From assembly GCA_945869935.1 (NCBI GenBank), contig CAMBSA010000054.1, positions 1-8,305 on the forward strand: 8,305 nucleotides of DNA. The letters run 5' to 3'. Positions 1 through 6,891 of the stretch are shown piece by piece. Positions within the stretch are counted from its first letter, which is position 1; each line of letters starts with the position of its first letter. A program made the translations under genes and the position numbers. The notes beneath the pieces were generated by a model, which saw nothing but the letters and a program-made list of their open reading frames with translations, had not been told where the DNA came from and did not search any database. The DNA is from Bordetella parapertussis (GTDB lineage: Bacteria; Pseudomonadota; Gammaproteobacteria; Burkholderiales; SG8-39).

Positions 1-448
1 AGCCAGCGATGGCCCGTGTTGCCGCTCCCGAACTGATGTTCAATATGGTCAGCCTGCCGTTGAGGCGCCGGACGTGATCTGTCAATACGCGGGCAAACAT
101 CATCGGTCCGAGCATGTTGACGGCCATTGAGTCGCGAATGGCCTCGGCCGCGGCCATACCTACCGGGGATATAGGCTGAATGGTTCCCGCGTTGCTGATG
201 AATACGAGTTCGTCACAGGCGAATCGTGCGAGAGCCAACTCCAGGGGTTTTGTATCGAGCACCTGCCATGAGGTGGCAAGATCCGTTTCCAGCAGACAAA
301 TGCGATCCGGACGCGCTTTCGCAAGTTCGATCTGCTCATTCGAGAACGTACGGGAAATACCTATCAGCTGCGAGTCAGATTGCGAAAGACGGCTGAAGAA
401 AGATTTGCCCAGTCCGGAAGATACTCCGGTGATCACGATGGTCTTCAT
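1..448 (-). CDS. Short-chain dehydrogenase/reductase, 3'-truncated by the window edge
   Basis: This is the N-terminal 149 residues of an NAD(P)-dependent short-chain dehydrogenase, read leftward and cut by the window edge. The ATG at 448 overlaps the TGA of the upstream pseG-like gene as ATGA, which fixes the start and suggests coupled translation; only a weak GAG/GGG stretch precedes it. Visible SDR marks are the Rossmann glycine motif TGVSSGLGKS (residues 7-16), a SNAG motif (about 85-88) in place of the usual NNAG, and ISS (about 138-140), which should hold the catalytic serine. The YxxxK pair would lie beyond the edge and cannot be checked. The sequence recalls the sepiapterin/benzil reductase branch. 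SDRs such as PtmA occur in flagellin nonulosonate clusters, so a role in oxidising or reducing the sugar or a precursor is likely. The substrate is unknown. Confidence 0.88.
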   Translation of the reverse strand, partial: MKTIVITGVSSGLGKSFFSRLSQSDSQLIGISRTFSNEQIELAKARPDRICLLETDLATSWQVLDTKPLELALARFACDELVFISNAGTIQPISPVGMAAAEAIRDSMAVNMLGPMMFARVLTDHVRRLNGRLTILNISSGAATRAIAG

Positions 449-1587
449 TGCCCGAATCTCGCAGACGCGGGGGCGTCGCAGGGGCGGCGGCCGGACAGTT
501 CGCAGATCATGCCTGCGGCGGACGAGACCGGGCCAAGCAATTTCATCAGGTCAAAGCATGCGCTTGACATGGATTCCAACCTTGCGTTCGAATGCATGAT
601 TGAACGAATCTGGTTTGCAATGTCTGCTGCGCGCACTTGCCTGCTGTGGCCGCAGTTCACGATCGCGTCTGTAGTCGATACGGCCAGCACCACTTCCGAC
701 TGGTTTTCCGCGGTAATCACGACGATGGCGGGAAGTCCGAGCAGGCAACGCTCCCACATCGTGCTTCCCCCCGCGCCAAGCGACAGGTCGGCAGCAAGGC
801 AGAGTTCCGACATTCGGTCCGTCTGGACAAGCAGGCGAACGTCGGAAAGTGCAGCGCAACGACTGGCGATTTCGCGTTGACGCGGATTGGTGCTACCAAT
901 GACGACCACGATTTCCAGTTGGGCACAGCCCGCAAGTTCTAGAGCAACCAGGGCCTTTTCTGTCTCCCCAGTCGGATCGCTGCTTCCGAAGGAGATAAGA
1001 ATTCGTTTCACACCGGAGATGCGTGGCATCGCGCGCTGGCGCGCGGTGTGGAATTCCTCCCGCAGCAACGCGTTGCCCGGCCCGAGCAACAGTCTGGACG
1101 AAGGCGCTATCAATCCGTCATAGCGGCTGCCCGCGTTCAGGTAGTAGTTCTGGTCAAGAAGAACGTCGCAATCGTGCCTTCGGTTCGCGAGATCGTCTAT
1201 CACCATGATTCTCGCCGCGAATTTGCGCGCCTCGCTTTCCCATTGCTCATCGATACCGTAGTGATCTATGACCATCCAATCAAGCGGGGAGATCCCCTGC
1301 AGAACAGTTGCTGTCTCCCGGACGTCGTCCCGCGATGCTGTCGGAAGGTGCTGCTCCCGCTCCTGGCGCGCCGGCAGTCGTTTCACGGCATAGCCATTTC
1401 GCTCGATCAGGCTGACCAGATCGCCTGCGTGCTCGCGACAGACGAACACTGATTCCACACCCTTCAGTTTCAATTCTTCCGCAAGCGTAAGGCAGCGAAA
1501 AACATGTCCTCCACCGATAAGCGTGGAGGCGTCAACACGAAATCCGACTCTCACGACCCGATGCCCCGGGGAACGCGCGCGAGGCAT
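445..1587 (-). CDS. pseG: PseG/SpsG-like UDP-sugar hydrolase (GT-B fold)
   Basis: This 380-residue protein resembles PseG, which cleaves UDP from UDP-2,4-diacetamido-2,4,6-trideoxy-beta-L-altropyranose to give the free sugar for the synthase; SpsG is the Bacillus counterpart. Seen here: FRVDASTLIGGGHVFRC (residues 15-31), whose His28 fits the catalytic His of PseG; VIDHYGID (106-113); VLLDQNYY (142-149); a C-terminal nucleotide-binding stretch GAGGSTMWER (271-280); and ENQ (294-296). It is longer than Campylobacter PseG, mainly at the C-terminus. The start is uncertain. The frame is open up to 1758, but that part lies under the upstream aminotransferase and looks non-coding. ATG 1587 is chosen, with a weak GGA 9 nt upstream. 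GTG 1554 would begin directly at the conserved first strand and is a real alternative. The hydrolase class is fairly secure; the exact sugar isomer is not. Confidence 0.85.
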   Translation of the reverse strand: MPRARSPGHRVVRVGFRVDASTLIGGGHVFRCLTLAEELKLKGVESVFVCREHAGDLVSLIERNGYAVKRLPARQEREQHLPTASRDDVRETATVLQGISPLDWMVIDHYGIDEQWESEARKFAARIMVIDDLANRRHDCDVLLDQNYYLNAGSRYDGLIAPSSRLLLGPGNALLREEFHTARQRAMPRISGVKRILISFGSSDPTGETEKALVALELAGCAQLEIVVVIGSTNPRQREIASRCAALSDVRLLVQTDRMSELCLAADLSLGAGGSTMWERCLLGLPAIVVITAENQSEVVLAVSTTDAIVNCGHSRQVRAADIANQIRSIMHSNARLESMSSACFDLMKLLGPVSSAAGMICELSGRRPCDAPASARFGQ

Positions 1588-1664
1588 GCTCGCAATTCCA
1601 ACTGGCCGGTGTCCGGGCTCCGGAATCGAACGCTGATTTGCGTGCCTTTCGCGGTTTCGACGGT

Positions 1665-2999
1665 TCAAATCGTTCGTCTGAAGACGGGTTTGGCCGAAGG
1701 GCCCACGAGAAGTCGGTCGCAGCTCCCTGCAGCGATCGATGCCTTGTAGACCTCGCATGACTGATCAAATGCGTGGCTGATCTCGTCCAGTTGCGGCTGC
1801 TGATGCGACCAGGTGGTGTACAAGAGGCCCTGAAAAAGAACGCCGCGCGCGATCATTTCCTGCATGAACAGAGTGCGATAGGCGTCGTCAGGCGTTCCTT
1901 GCGAATTACGACAGACGAGGGCCAGTAGGCATGGATATCCGACCACTGAGAGATATTTATCCAGGCCATGTCGCTGAATTGACGCCTGAAGGGTGTTTCT
2001 CAGTGATTCTCCGCGTGCCCAGTTGGAGGCGATCATGTCCTTCTCTTTGAACTCAGCGATCGTCGCGAGCATCGCGGCAAGACCCGTACTTTCGGCGCCG
2101 TGAGTCGTTGAAATAAGGAAAAGCTTTCTCTGTCCCTCCCTGCGTATCCCTCCGAGGTCCATGATTTCCTTCCGGCCCGTTAGGGCGCAGCATGAAAAGC
2201 CGTTCGCGATCCCCTTGCCCCAGGTGGCGAGATCGGGCTTGACGCCGAAATGGTCCTGCGCGCCCTTCAGACCCCACTTGAAGCCCGAAATCATCTCGTC
2301 GAGGATATAGACAACACCATGCTTGCGGCAGAGGTTCCCGACACGATGCAGGAATTCATCCTTCGGCGGGTCGAATTTCACCGGCTCCATGATGAGGCAG
2401 GCGATGTCATGGTCGGGCTGCTCAAAGAGCTTTTCAACGGATTCGATATCGTTATAGCTGAACGCTGCCGAAAGATTTTTCGCCTCGTTGGGAATTCCGA
2501 AATCCGCAGGGGTGGTGGCGATGAACCAGTCGTCGTAGCTGAAAAAATTGTGTTCGCGCGCGAGCGCAACCCGGGTTCTCCCGGTGAATGCCCGGGCGAG
2601 CTTCACTGCGGCGGTCGTGACTGTGGAGCCGTTCTTCGCGAACTTGACCATTTCACCGGATTTCACGGTGTCCAGGAAGACCTCGGCAGCCTCGAGTTCG
2701 AGCACAGCCGGGCGCTGAAAGTTCACGCCTTGCATGGCCGCTTCGGAGACCGCTCTTGCAACAGGGGCGTATCCGTGTCCGATCGAAACAGACGTCAGTC
2801 CCATGCTGCAATCGATAAAGGAGTTCCCGTCGGGGTCCCAAACCCTCGCTCCTTCACCGCGCACAATGGCTGCGGGCGCGTTTTGGGGAAACTGATCGTC
2901 CCCTTTGGAATACGTATGAGCCCCGCCGGGAATCAACTGGTGGATACGATTCGAAAATTCGCGGGACTTTTCAAAACGATCAATTCGGGGCTTAGTCAT
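1665..2999 (-). CDS. Class III PLP aminotransferase, glutamate-1-semialdehyde aminomutase-like
   Basis: This 444-residue fold-type I PLP enzyme has the layout of glutamate-1-semialdehyde 2,1-aminomutase: PGGAHTYSKGDDQFP (residues 24-38), NGSTVTTAAVKLARAFTGR (123-141, phosphate-binding region), DEMISGF (234-240, with the Asp that holds the PLP ring nitrogen), KPDLATWGKGIANG (254-267, Lys262 being the expected Schiff-base lysine) and STTHGAES (297-304). It is unlikely to be the tetrapyrrole enzyme HemL: it sits in a sugar operon and departs from HemL around the glycine-rich and THGAES segments. The ATG at 2999 overlaps the upstream cytidylyltransferase by 8 bp; GGGAG lies 10 nt upstream (3010-3014). 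A longer in-frame start at 3056 lies inside the upstream gene and is rejected. I infer that it adds or moves an amino group on the nonulosonate or its precursor. The substrate is not known. Confidence 0.9.
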   Translation of the reverse strand: MTKPRIDRFEKSREFSNRIHQLIPGGAHTYSKGDDQFPQNAPAAIVRGEGARVWDPDGNSFIDCSMGLTSVSIGHGYAPVARAVSEAAMQGVNFQRPAVLELEAAEVFLDTVKSGEMVKFAKNGSTVTTAAVKLARAFTGRTRVALAREHNFFSYDDWFIATTPADFGIPNEAKNLSAAFSYNDIESVEKLFEQPDHDIACLIMEPVKFDPPKDEFLHRVGNLCRKHGVVYILDEMISGFKWGLKGAQDHFGVKPDLATWGKGIANGFSCCALTGRKEIMDLGGIRREGQRKLFLISTTHGAESTGLAAMLATIAEFKEKDMIASNWARGESLRNTLQASIQRHGLDKYLSVVGYPCLLALVCRNSQGTPDDAYRTLFMQEMIARGVLFQGLLYTTWSHQQPQLDEISHAFDQSCEVYKASIAAGSCDRLLVGPSAKPVFRRTI

Positions 3000-3774
3000 G
3001 GTTGGGAATCTCCCGCTGGTCGGAGAACATGGGCCACAAGGGTTCGTCCACCACAAAGGGTTGAACGAGAGCTTTCAGATCGGGCCGGGAGTCGAGGAAG
3101 CCAATGATCCGGCTGACCGGAACGCACGGCATGGCGTCAGCGCATCCTTTGGCGATTTCCCTTGCCAGGACAAGATCCTCTGGATTGTCCACGGTTACGC
3201 GCAGGTCCTGGCGGCGAAGGGCGGCGTCCGGAAGAAATACGGTGGTCTTGAACTCCCCGGGGTGATTGCGGGGGTAGTTCGAGCAGAATTCCGAGCGATC
3301 CGTGCGGCTGCCGCGCTCGTGTGCCGTCTCGAGCGCATCCAGCTTGTAGATTTCAAAATGAAGGCCTTCGGGCAGCCGGTCGCAGACCGTGATGTCGTTG
3401 CTTGCGTCTACATGATGCTTCCACATGGGCCCGATCATTTCGTAGGCGGACCAAGGGCACTCAGTGGTCATGCGGAAGACGTCCGAGGCGCGTCCGGCGC
3501 GACCGCATTGGATCAAGCGGAAAAGTACATCGTCCGGATCACCGACAATGTACGAGACGCCGTGAGCATGCGCGACGTCGATGAATGGCAGGTTCGCGAG
3601 GCCTTCGGATATCCCGAGAACTATTCCATCGATCTCTGGCTGCGCTTTCAGCGATTTGATGATCTGGTCGAGTATGGTGTCCTGCTCGTTGATCCTCTGC
3701 ATCGGCTTGCCGTACAGCCGTGATCCCGTATTGCGGCAGGCGAGCGCGGCGATCAGGCGTCGGTGTTGCTTCAT
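2992..3774 (-). CDS. SpsF-like cytidylyltransferase
   Basis: This 260-residue protein belongs to the SpsF/NeuA-type nucleotidyltransferases that couple CTP to a nonulosonic acid, giving the CMP-sugar donor. Visible motifs are the N-terminal NTP-binding loop CRNTGSRLYGKP (residues 13-24; Arg14, Arg19, Gly22 and Lys23 align with RMGSTRLPGK of SpsF), GDPDDVLFRL (78-87, the SpsF 'G.eDVL.R' segment), RMTTECP (101-107) and TVDNPEDL (194-201). Two departures stand out: the usual 'QAR' start is 'ACR', and the acidic residue in the R.TaDCP motif is Glu105 instead of Asp. The start overlaps the synthase stop as ATGA (3771-3774); there is no Shine-Dalgarno, so translation probably relies on coupling. 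It lies directly behind the synthase whose product it should activate. It is not a close match to PseF or KdsB. The class is well supported; the exact acceptor sugar is inferred. Confidence 0.86.
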   Translation of the reverse strand: MKQHRRLIAALACRNTGSRLYGKPMQRINEQDTILDQIIKSLKAQPEIDGIVLGISEGLANLPFIDVAHAHGVSYIVGDPDDVLFRLIQCGRAGRASDVFRMTTECPWSAYEMIGPMWKHHVDASNDITVCDRLPEGLHFEIYKLDALETAHERGSRTDRSEFCSNYPRNHPGEFKTTVFLPDAALRRQDLRVTVDNPEDLVLAREIAKGCADAMPCVPVSRIIGFLDSRPDLKALVQPFVVDEPLWPMFSDQREIPNHD

Positions 3775-4781
3775 GGAAGGATATCCGCGGGGGTGATGGG
3801 GGCGTCGGCGGCAAGGTCCCGTGCAATCCGTCTGCCGATGACCGAGCGGGCGTCATGTAGCGCTATCTTTTCAGGTGTCCGTTTGAGGGCGATATCGGCT
3901 GCTATCAAGGCAACTCCGGATTTCAATCCGCGGGTGGTCACGACGTGCTTGCGTGTCTTTGCGCGGTAGGCGCGCTCGGATTCGTGCATGCCCAGAAATT
4001 CATCCGATTCGTCAACAGTTCCCAGAGTCATTGCACACTCGCGCAGGCTTGCCGAGAACAGTGAAAATTCATCCGGATTCAGGGCGGCCTCGTGGTCTTC
4101 GAGCTTCATCGACTTCGCCAGCGTCAGGTGTTTTTCGAAGACAGTTGCGCCCGCGCCGAGAGCCACCGCGGGAATCATGCCGCACAGCATGGACGAGGGG
4201 TCTGCATGATCCGAAAAACCCAGTAGAACGCGTGGCGTGGACGCGTAACGCCGCGACAACAGGGCAAGCCGCGAAATCTGGTTGGCGAAAGACTCGGTCG
4301 GATATCCCTGGAAGCCGTGAAGCAGAGTGATTGACTTGTTCCTCGTACCCACGAGCTCGATAGCCTGATCGATTTCGGCGAGGCTGCAACCGCCGACCGA
4401 GAGGAGTACCTCGTCGATCGGCGACCTGCCGATTGCCGCAAGCAGCCCGGGATTGGACATGTCGGTGCTGTGAACCTTGATGCCCCGCGCCCCGATGGAA
4501 ACCGCCAACCCAAGGCTGCGGTTGCCGAAAACATCGAGATACAGCGCTATCTTCTTTTCATCCGCAAGGCGTTTGAGATCGCTCCAAGCGGTGTCTGGCA
4601 TTTCCAGCTTCCGGAACAGTGCATAGTGTTCGTAGTCCGGCGTCGCGAGTTCATCCGCATAGATGAGTTGCAGTTTTGCCGCGTCTGCTCCGGCGGCGGC
4701 AGATGCGGCGACGAGCATCGCGGCCTGCTCTGGCCGGCCTTCGTAGCCCTGCGCCAGTTCTGCGATTATGTAGGTGTTCAT
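3771..4781 (-). CDS. NeuB/SpsE-family nonulosonic acid synthase with SAF domain
   Basis: This 336-residue protein is in the family that condenses phosphoenolpyruvate with a free six-carbon amino sugar to make a nonulosonic acid. The TIM-barrel part carries IIAELAQGYEG (residues 5-15), AGADAAKLQ (30-38), LLHGFQGYPT (153-162), LGFSDHAD (187-194), EKHLTL (216-221, with a metal-binding His) and DHEAALNPDEF (229-239). Residues about 277-336 look like the C-terminal SAF/antifreeze-like domain. Length is typical. Several core positions differ from standard NeuB/PseI: ELAQGYEG where EIGxNHxG is expected, LSVGG for LSTGM, and LLHG for LLHC. I recall similar wording in uncharacterised 'N-acetylneuraminate synthase family' proteins. 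The start overlaps the upstream reductase stop as ATGA, with AGGAAG 7 nt upstream (4789-4794), so ATG 4781 is preferred over ATG 4814. No symbol is given because the sugar is unknown. Confidence 0.9.
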   Translation of the reverse strand: MNTYIIAELAQGYEGRPEQAAMLVAASAAAGADAAKLQLIYADELATPDYEHYALFRKLEMPDTAWSDLKRLADEKKIALYLDVFGNRSLGLAVSIGARGIKVHSTDMSNPGLLAAIGRSPIDEVLLSVGGCSLAEIDQAIELVGTRNKSITLLHGFQGYPTESFANQISRLALLSRRYASTPRVLLGFSDHADPSSMLCGMIPAVALGAGATVFEKHLTLAKSMKLEDHEAALNPDEFSLFSASLRECAMTLGTVDESDEFLGMHESERAYRAKTRKHVVTTRGLKSGVALIAADIALKRTPEKIALHDARSVIGRRIARDLAADAPITPADILP

Positions 4782-5683
4782 TTCCCTGCTTCCTGCGAAA
4801 CTGCCTTTCGCCAACGTGACGGAAGGAGCAGTGATTCGTCATCGTAACCAAGATCCTCGAAGTCCAGCGTGATATCGAGCGTTGCCCTCCAGGCAGCCAC
4901 GATTTCCTCGAGTTCGGGCACGCAGGTCACGCCTACGAGAGCAACGTCGATCTCGGGCAGAGACGCAAGGAACCCCAAAGCCAGTTCCAGGCGGGTCAGA
5001 TCATGTGACGTCGCATACGCGTCGATCTTAGAGAATGCGTTCCTGTGAAGTTCGAATGAGGTGGGCAGTGCGTGACCGGGGGTGAGCAGCAAGCCCTGCA
5101 GGAAGACCGACCGCGCGTGAACTTCGGTCCCTTCGCGTTTGAGTTCCCCCAAGATGCCGTCACTCAGAAAACGACGGTCGAGAACATTGACGGGAACCTG
5201 AACGAGGTCGGGAGGAAGTATCCGGGAGGCCGCCCGGAGTTCCTCGGGCGTGTAACAGGAAATGCCGATTCGTTCGACCAGCCCCGCGTCCTTGAGACCG
5301 AGCAGCATGTCTGCCAGCAAGCCTCCCCCCGGTCGCAGAATTTCATCGCCGTGATGAAGAAGAAGACCGGCGACGCGATCCAGTCTGAGACGATCAAGGG
5401 AGCGTTTGAACGCATCGCTGGTTCGGGAAACCTCATCGCGGGTGAGGCTTGGCGAACCTATCGGGAGCGTTTTCGTGATCACGCGGAAGGCATGCCCACG
5501 CCACAACGCACGTCCAAGAGCTTCCTCGGCATCGCCGTAGGCGGCAGCTGTGTCTAGAACGTGCACGCCCGAGTTTTCCGCAGTCTGCAGGATATGCAGG
5601 GCATCATCGGCGGATATCTGGCCGTTGCTGTTGGTTATTCCGTACGCGCTTCCGAACTGGGCGGTTCCAAGGCCGAGCTGCAT
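4778..5683 (-). CDS. Aldo/keto reductase
   Basis: This 301-residue protein of normal length for the aldo/keto reductase superfamily would use NAD(P)H to reduce a carbonyl, or the reverse. The N-terminal LGLGTAQFGSAYG strand (residues 3-15) is followed by the catalytic tetrad: Asp44 and Tyr49 in LDTAAAYGD (43-51), Lys71 in ITKTLP (69-74) and His110 or His111 in LLLHHGD (107-113). GISCYTPEEL (140-149) and QVPVNVLDRR (162-171) are typical barrel strands. The ATG at 5683 lies 5 bp after the PseC stop with no clear Shine-Dalgarno, implying coupled translation. Its TGA overlaps the synthase ATG. Aldo/keto reductases of this type turn up in bacterial surface-sugar loci. Here the likely substrate is a keto-sugar or keto-acid intermediate of the nonulosonate pathway, but nothing in the sequence identifies it. 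Confidence 0.9.
   Translation of the reverse strand: MQLGLGTAQFGSAYGITNSNGQISADDALHILQTAENSGVHVLDTAAAYGDAEEALGRALWRGHAFRVITKTLPIGSPSLTRDEVSRTSDAFKRSLDRLRLDRVAGLLLHHGDEILRPGGGLLADMLLGLKDAGLVERIGISCYTPEELRAASRILPPDLVQVPVNVLDRRFLSDGILGELKREGTEVHARSVFLQGLLLTPGHALPTSFELHRNAFSKIDAYATSHDLTRLELALGFLASLPEIDVALVGVTCVPELEEIVAAWRATLDITLDFEDLGYDDESLLLPSRWRKAVSQEAGK
4789..4794 (-). promoter_or_regulatory. Ribosome binding site deciding the synthase start
   Basis: AGGAAG on the minus strand sits 7 nt before the ATG at 4781, inside the end of the aldo/keto reductase gene. It supports that ATG over the in-frame ATG at 4814 and gives this operon member its own ribosome entry signal in addition to the ATGA coupling. 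Confidence 0.6.
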
Positions 5684-5688
5684 GTGGT

Positions 5689-6891
5689 TCAGTGAAGTGC
5701 GGACCGGATAGTGTCTATGACCTGATCCTGCTGGACGTCGGTCAATGCAAAGAACAGCGGGATACTTAGCGCCTCGGAGTAGTAGGACAATGCATTGGGA
5801 AAGTCCTCCGGGCGATGCCCTAGTTTCTGATAATACGGATGCAAGGGGACGGGAATGTAGTGAACCTGGCTGATAACCCCCTTGTCATACAGGCGCTGCA
5901 TATACGAATTTCGTGACACACATCCCCGCCCGAAGGGCGCACGGATCACGTACAGGTGGTGTCCGCTCATGTCGCGGCCGCTGCGCTGTCCAGGGCGGAT
6001 ATCGGCTGAATCAGCAAAGGCGGCGTCATAGCGAATCACGAGTTCGCGGCGTCGTTCGATGAACCGGTCGAGCTTCTTGAGTTGCGATACCCCGAGTGCC
6101 GCCTGAATTTCCGTCATCCGATAGTTGAACCCGAGTTCCTGCATTTCGTAGTACCAGCGATTCTGGATGCCGTCGGTGTACGCGTGCTCCGCAAGCAGCA
6201 ACGGGTCGTGTGCCTTGTTGATCCCGTGGCTGCGCAGGCGAAGAAGGTCACGGTAAAGATTTTCGTCATTGGTTGTGACCATGCCGCCTTCGCCGGTCGT
6301 GATCGATTTGACCGGATGAAACGAGAGAACCGTCATGTCCGACATCGAGCAACTTCCCACTCGGGTTCCGTTCGAAAACGAGCCTCCCAGGGCGTGGGAC
6401 GCGTCCTCGATCACGACCGCGCCATAGGCGTCCGCTATTCTTCGGATGGCGCTCATATCGCATGCCAGCCCTGCGAAATGCACCGGCACAATAGCCCGGA
6501 CCCGGTCGGCTGCCTTGCACCGACGATCCAGGTCTGCCGGATCCATATTCAAGGTGTCCGGGTCGATGTCGACAAATTGTGGGGAAGCCCCCACGTACTT
6601 CGCGCAATTTGCACTGGCGACAAACGTGATTGCGCTGGTGAACAGCGTATCGCCGGTCGTGAGTTTTGCAGCGGCGCAGGCAAGGTGAAGTGCTGCCGTC
6701 CCGCTTGTCACTGCAACGGCATATTTTGCACCGACGTATTGTGCGACCGAACGTTCAAAGATCTCGATCACGGCGCCTTGCGTGAGCGTGCCCTCGCGCA
6801 TTTGACGTACGATCGCTTGAATGTCCTCTTCGTCGAGATAGTGCTGACCGTAAGGAATCATGTGCTTTGAGGGGGCGGAGGAGGTATTCAT
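5689..6891 (-). CDS. pseC: PseC-like UDP-4-keto-sugar aminotransferase (DegT/DnrJ/EryC1 family)
   Basis: This 400-residue PLP sugar aminotransferase leads the operon. PseC converts the UDP-4-keto-6-deoxy-L-AltNAc made by PseB into the 4-amino sugar with glutamate as donor. Seen here: IPYGQHYLDEEDI (residues 12-24), TSGTAALHLA (62-71, PLP phosphate contact), VPVHFAG (135-141), EDASHALGG (162-170, Asp163 against the pyridine nitrogen), SFHPVKSITTGEGG (190-203, Lys195 being the Schiff-base lysine and the segment typical of PseC), GFNYRMTEIQAALG (254-267) and QVHYIPVPLHPYY (342-354). Start candidates are ATG 6891, with AAAGGA 3 nt upstream, ATG 6861 (390 aa, at the first conserved residues) and TTG 6924; 6891 is preferred. 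A 6-bp inverted repeat lies just upstream. The family is secure. The exact stereochemistry (pseudaminic or another series) is not proven, as PseB is not visible. Confidence 0.9.
   Translation of the reverse strand: MNTSSAPSKHMIPYGQHYLDEEDIQAIVRQMREGTLTQGAVIEIFERSVAQYVGAKYAVAVTSGTAALHLACAAAKLTTGDTLFTSAITFVASANCAKYVGASPQFVDIDPDTLNMDPADLDRRCKAADRVRAIVPVHFAGLACDMSAIRRIADAYGAVVIEDASHALGGSFSNGTRVGSCSMSDMTVLSFHPVKSITTGEGGMVTTNDENLYRDLLRLRSHGINKAHDPLLLAEHAYTDGIQNRWYYEMQELGFNYRMTEIQAALGVSQLKKLDRFIERRRELVIRYDAAFADSADIRPGQRSGRDMSGHHLYVIRAPFGRGCVSRNSYMQRLYDKGVISQVHYIPVPLHPYYQKLGHRPEDFPNALSYYSEALSIPLFFALTDVQQDQVIDTIRSALH

Noticed and set aside
1588..1758. A 57-residue N-terminal extension of the PseG-like protein
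   Set aside because: Most of it overlaps the end of the upstream aminotransferase, and its Arg/Pro-rich translation resembles no PseG. No ATG, GTG or TTG in frame lies between the aminotransferase stop and 1587.
1665..2999. Assignment of the class III aminotransferase as HemL
   Set aside because: The fold matches, but the operon is dedicated to sugar synthesis and the glycine-rich and THGAES segments differ from HemL, so the heme role is not supported.
2250..3107. A 285-codon open frame on the plus strand
   Set aside because: It is antisense to the class III aminotransferase and the end of the cytidylyltransferase, with no known motifs; it is a shadow.
2998..3723. A 241-codon open frame on the plus strand
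   Set aside because: It is fully antisense to the cytidylyltransferase, which has family motifs; the plus frame has none.
6082..6870. A 262-codon open frame on the plus strand
   Set aside because: It is antisense to the well-supported PseC-like gene, with many Cys, His and Arg residues typical of a shadow frame and no domain.
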